In this document: piece after piece, positions 61,291 to 64,000 of the stretch
Layout: the number at the start of each line of letters is the position of its first letter
Numbering within the stretch: position 1 is the stretch's first letter
Assembly: GCA_965250245.1 (NCBI GenBank)
Contig: OZ252296.1
Span: forward strand, 5,270,001 to 5,334,000
Reading direction: 5' to 3'
Length of the DNA: 64,000 bases
DNA from: JABDIP01 sp965250245
GTDB taxonomy: Bacteria > Pseudomonadota > Alphaproteobacteria > DSM-16000 > Inquilinaceae
Program-made: the position numbers and the translations under genes
The notes under the pieces: model-generated
Told to the model about the DNA's origin: nothing
The model's input: the letters and a program-made list of their open reading frames with translations, nothing else
The model's database searches: none

Positions 61291-62606
61291 CCGGCATCGA
61301 GATCGGCGCCATCGGATTCGCCATCCTGCTGGTCCTGCTGGCGCTCAGGATCCCGATCGGCGTGGCCATGCTGGTGGTCGGCATCGGCGGCTACGTCTTC
61401 ATTCGTGGCTGGACCCCGTTGCTGGCCTATCTGAAGACCGCGACCTTCGTCCAGTTCTCCAATTATTCGCTCTCGGTCATCCCGCTCTTCCTGTTGATGG
61501 GCCAGTTCGCCACCAAGGCGGGGATGAGCCGGGCGCTGTTCAACGCCGCCAATGTCTGGTTGGGCCATTATCGCGGCGGCATTGCCATGGCTGGCGTTGG
61601 CGCCTGCGCCGGGTTCGGGGCGATCTGCGGCTCGTCCCTGGCGACCGCGGCCACCATGGCCCAGGTCGCCCTGCCGGAGATGCGCCGCCACAAGTATTCC
61701 GGCGCGTTGGCGACCGGATCGCTGGCCGCCGGCGGCACCCTGGGCATCCTGATCCCGCCCTCGGTGATCCTGGTGATCTACGCAATCCTCACCGAGCAGA
61801 ACATCGCCAAGATGTTCATCGCCGCCTTCATCCCAGGGTTTCTCGCGGCGCTGGGCTACATCCTGGCGATCGCCGTCTATGTCTGGATCTACCCGGAGGA
61901 CGGGCCGGCGCGGCTACGCGTGCCGTTCCTGGATCGGCTGGCGAGCCTGCCGGAGGTGCTGCCAGTGCTGGCGATCTTCCTGGTGGTGATCGGCGGCATC
62001 TATCTGGGCTGGTTCACGCCGACGGAAGGGGCGGCGGTCGGCGCCTTTGGCACCGGCCTGCTGGCGGTGTTTCATGGCGGCATGCGGCTGTCCGGCTTGG
62101 TCGAGTGCCTGAAGGGCACGGCGACGGCGACCGGCATGATCTTCCTGATCCTGCTCGGCGCCTCGATCTTCAATGTCTTCCTGGCCCTGACCCAGCTTCC
62201 CCAGACGGCGTCGGAGGCGATCGGCGCCACCGGCCTGCCGCCGATGCTGGTGCTGACGGTGATGCTGCTGGCCTATCTGGCGCTGGGCTGCGTGATGGAC
62301 AGCCTGAGCATGATCCTGCTCACCGTGCCGATCTTCTTCCCGATCATCGTCGGCATGGATTTCGGCCTCACGCCGGAGGAAACCGCCATCTGGTTCGGCA
62401 TCATCGCGGTGATCGTCGTGGAAGTCGGGCTGATCACCCCGCCGGTGGGCATGAACGTCTTCATCATCAACGCCATCGCCCGCGACGTTCCGATGCTGGA
62501 GAGCTTCCGCGGAGTGCTGCCGTTCCTCATCTCCGACGTCGTGCGGGTGGTGATCCTGGTGGCGTTTCCGGTCATCACGCTGGGCCTGGTGCGGCTGCTG
62601 GCCTGA
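61287..62606 (+). CDS. dctM: TRAP transporter large permease (DctM type)
   Basis: 439 aa, about 12 membrane helices. FMGFxxG-type features include VIPLFLLMGQFATKAGMSRALF, GAICGSSLATAATMAQVALPEM and GTLGILIPPSVILVIYAILTEQNIAKMF, as in all DctM proteins. Sodium-coupled uptake with DctP/DctQ. The GTG start sits in the dctQ stop. Confidence 0.95.
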   Translation: MTGIEIGAIGFAILLVLLALRIPIGVAMLVVGIGGYVFIRGWTPLLAYLKTATFVQFSNYSLSVIPLFLLMGQFATKAGMSRALFNAANVWLGHYRGGIAMAGVGACAGFGAICGSSLATAATMAQVALPEMRRHKYSGALATGSLAAGGTLGILIPPSVILVIYAILTEQNIAKMFIAAFIPGFLAALGYILAIAVYVWIYPEDGPARLRVPFLDRLASLPEVLPVLAIFLVVIGGIYLGWFTPTEGAAVGAFGTGLLAVFHGGMRLSGLVECLKGTATATGMIFLILLGASIFNVFLALTQLPQTASEAIGATGLPPMLVLTVMLLAYLALGCVMDSLSMILLTVPIFFPIIVGMDFGLTPEETAIWFGIIAVIVVEVGLITPPVGMNVFIINAIARDVPMLESFRGVLPFLISDVVRVVILVAFPVITLGLVRLLA

Positions 62607-62710
62607 AGAAGGCTCCCCGGACCGCGCGCTAACCCCTTGGTGTTGGCGGAAGATTCACTATAGTTGTGAAAAACAGGCCCCGTGCGCCAATTCCAAACAA
62701 AGGTTCCGCC

Positions 62711-63187
62711 GTGTCCAAACCCGATCCGTCCGACTCCCACGGCCCGCGACGCGGCCGGGGCGCCGAGATCGACTATGGCGTGCTGCCCTCGCTGATCGGC
62801 TACAATCTGCGACGGGCCCAGCTCAAGGTCTTTCAGAATTTCCAGTCCACCATGGCCCCGTTCGACCTCACCCCGGGGCAGTTCGGCGTGCTGACCCTGA
62901 TCAACGAGAACGAGGGGTTGAGCCAGAGCGATCTGGGCACCGCGCTCGGCATCGACCGCTCGACCATGGTGGCGGTGATCGACCGGCTGGAAGGCCGGGA
63001 CCTGGTGGTCCGGGCGCCGTCGCCCAACGACCGCCGCTCCTATGCGCTCAGGCTCAGCACCCATGGCAAGAAGGTCATGGCCGACATCCTGCCGCGCCTG
63101 CGCCAGCACGAGGCAACCATCGCATCGGCGCTGAGCGACGCGGAGCAATCCACCCTGATCGCGCTGCTGCGTCGGGTCGGCGCCTGA
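62711..63187 (+). CDS. MarR-family transcriptional regulator
   Basis: 158 aa. Winged helix with LTPGQFGVLTLINENEGLSQSDLGTALGIDRSTMVAVIDRLEGRDLVVR and the wing residues PNDRRSYALRLS. Binds DNA as a dimer and usually loosens on ligand binding. Its place 105 bases after the TRAP operon suggests control of uptake of the transported acid. GTG at 62711; a GTG at 62666 would give a longer, unconserved start. Confidence 0.9.
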   Translation: MSKPDPSDSHGPRRGRGAEIDYGVLPSLIGYNLRRAQLKVFQNFQSTMAPFDLTPGQFGVLTLINENEGLSQSDLGTALGIDRSTMVAVIDRLEGRDLVVRAPSPNDRRSYALRLSTHGKKVMADILPRLRQHEATIASALSDAEQSTLIALLRRVGA

Positions 63188-63264
63188 CCCACTTCGCTTG
63201 ACAGACGCGTGAGGATGCTGCCGCCCGGCTTGGCGCGGGGCGGAATTGCGGCCATATACCCGGC

Positions 63265-64000
63265 ATGGAAAACGCGGCCGACGATCTGCTTCGCTACAAG
63301 GGGGCGGCGGTTCTCGCCTGGCTGGCGCTGCTGTTCGTGCTGGAGCGGGCGATGCCGGCGGCCGTGCCGCCGGGCGGCGACGGCCGCTGGGGCTGGAAAC
63401 GGCTGCTGCGCAATGCCGGGCTGTGGCTGGTGAACACCGGGCTGTCGCCGCTGATCGTCATCCCGGTCTCGCTGTGGGCCGCCGGGCATTCGCTGGGCTG
63501 GCGGCCGGCGGGCTGGGATGGCTGGCCGGCGCTGCTGGTCGACTTGGCTGTGCTGGATTTCCTGATCTATTGGTGGCACCGGGCCAACCACGTGGTGCCG
63601 TTCCTGTGGCGGTTCCACGAGATCCACCATCTCGACCATTTCCTCGATACCACCAGTGCGGTGCGCTTCCACTTCGGCGAGGTGCTGCTGAGCGCCCTGG
63701 CCAGAGCCGTGATCATCGTGCTGCTGGACATCCCGTTCACCTCTGTGGTGGTGTTCGAGGCGGTGGTGCTGGCCTCCGCGCTGTTCCACCACTCCAACCT
63801 GCGCCTGCCGGCGGGGCTGGAGCGTGCCCTGTCGCGGGTGATCATCACCCCCTCGATCCACTGGGTGCACCACCACGCGGTGCGGTCCGACACCGACAGC
63901 AATTACGGCACGCTGTTCAGCTTCTGGGATCCGCTGTTCGGCTCGCGCAGCCGCACAAGGCGGACCGAGGACATGGCGATCGGCGTCGAGCGGCTGCCGG
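63265..64000 (+). CDS. Sterol desaturase/fatty-acid hydroxylase family protein, partial
   Basis: At least 245 aa, cut by the window edge. Two to three membrane helices in the first ~100 residues, then the histidine boxes of the di-iron family: HRANH, HEIHH and HWVHHH, with LDFLIYWWHR before the first. Such bacterial enzymes hydroxylate or desaturate lipids (hopanoids, carotenoids, ornithine lipids). Start at the ATG at 63265; the exact substrate cannot be told. Confidence 0.9.
   Translation, partial: MENAADDLLRYKGAAVLAWLALLFVLERAMPAAVPPGGDGRWGWKRLLRNAGLWLVNTGLSPLIVIPVSLWAAGHSLGWRPAGWDGWPALLVDLAVLDFLIYWWHRANHVVPFLWRFHEIHHLDHFLDTTSAVRFHFGEVLLSALARAVIIVLLDIPFTSVVVFEAVVLASALFHHSNLRLPAGLERALSRVIITPSIHWVHHHAVRSDTDSNYGTLFSFWDPLFGSRSRTRRTEDMAIGVERLP

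Noticed and set aside
1..64000. tRNA, rRNA, CRISPR arrays, prophage or complete insertion sequences
   Set aside because: None could be recognised by eye in the intergenic DNA or coding track; small RNAs cannot be excluded.

Overview
The window is high-GC, gene-dense, single-chromosome DNA of an alphaproteobacterium. Gene content and order fit Rhodospirillales-type bacteria best; that placement is inferred, with no marker RNA present. The strongest clue is the neighbourhood of the chromosomal replication origin, in the order known from Caulobacter and Rickettsia: fxsA, secB, dnaQ, coaE, aroE, maf and ppsR on one side, then a non-coding gap, then hemE, hemH, hemJ, rho, mnmE, mnmG, rsmG, parA, parB, holA and leuS on the other. 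Genes on the two sides of the gap at 10344-10776 mostly point away from it, as expected for two replichores. Three parS-type palindromes lie 10-13 kb to its right, beside parAB.

Layout. 1-6.0 kb: the end of a GH13 enzyme, a palindromic repeat, a YHS-domain protein, an Smr-domain protein, a lutABC lactate-utilisation operon, a Tim44-domain gene broken by an in-frame amber codon, and fxsA. 6.2-10.3 kb: secB and the dnaQ-coaE-aroE-maf-ppsR run. 10.3-10.8 kb: putative oriC. 10.8-25.1 kb: haem operon, a J-domain protein, rho, a GIY-YIG gene enclosed by a perfect inverted repeat, a dienelactone hydrolase, a thioredoxin-fold DUF255 protein, then mnmE/parS/mnmG/rsmG/parAB. 25.1-32.2 kb: holA, lptE, leuS, a DUF3576 lipoprotein, a methyltransferase-like gene and a porin with a clear terminator. 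32.2-41.4 kb: single genes for a JmjC-type hydroxylase, YggS, an L,D-transpeptidase, RibA, an OmpR-type response regulator, an MFS carrier, a metallo-hydrolase, a methyltransferase and a membrane class III nucleotide cyclase.

41.4-58.3 kb is the most distinctive part. On the minus strand an almost unbroken run of overlapping genes encodes four glycosyltransferases, a histidine phosphatase, a polysaccharide-deacetylase-like protein, a small membrane protein and a complete peptide/oligosaccharide-type ABC importer. Divergently, on the plus strand, lie a very unusual ABC transporter (degenerate nucleotide-binding motifs, about 280 extra residues with a repeated motif), a stand-alone cyclic-nucleotide-binding domain protein and a small methyltransferase. 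I read this as a candidate undescribed envelope-glycan synthesis/translocation system, possibly responsive to cAMP or a similar nucleotide.

58.3-64 kb: exonuclease III, a [2Fe-2S] ferredoxin, a TRAP transporter (PQM), a MarR regulator and the start of a sterol-desaturase-family gene cut by the window edge. I saw no tRNA, rRNA, CRISPR array, prophage or complete insertion sequence.
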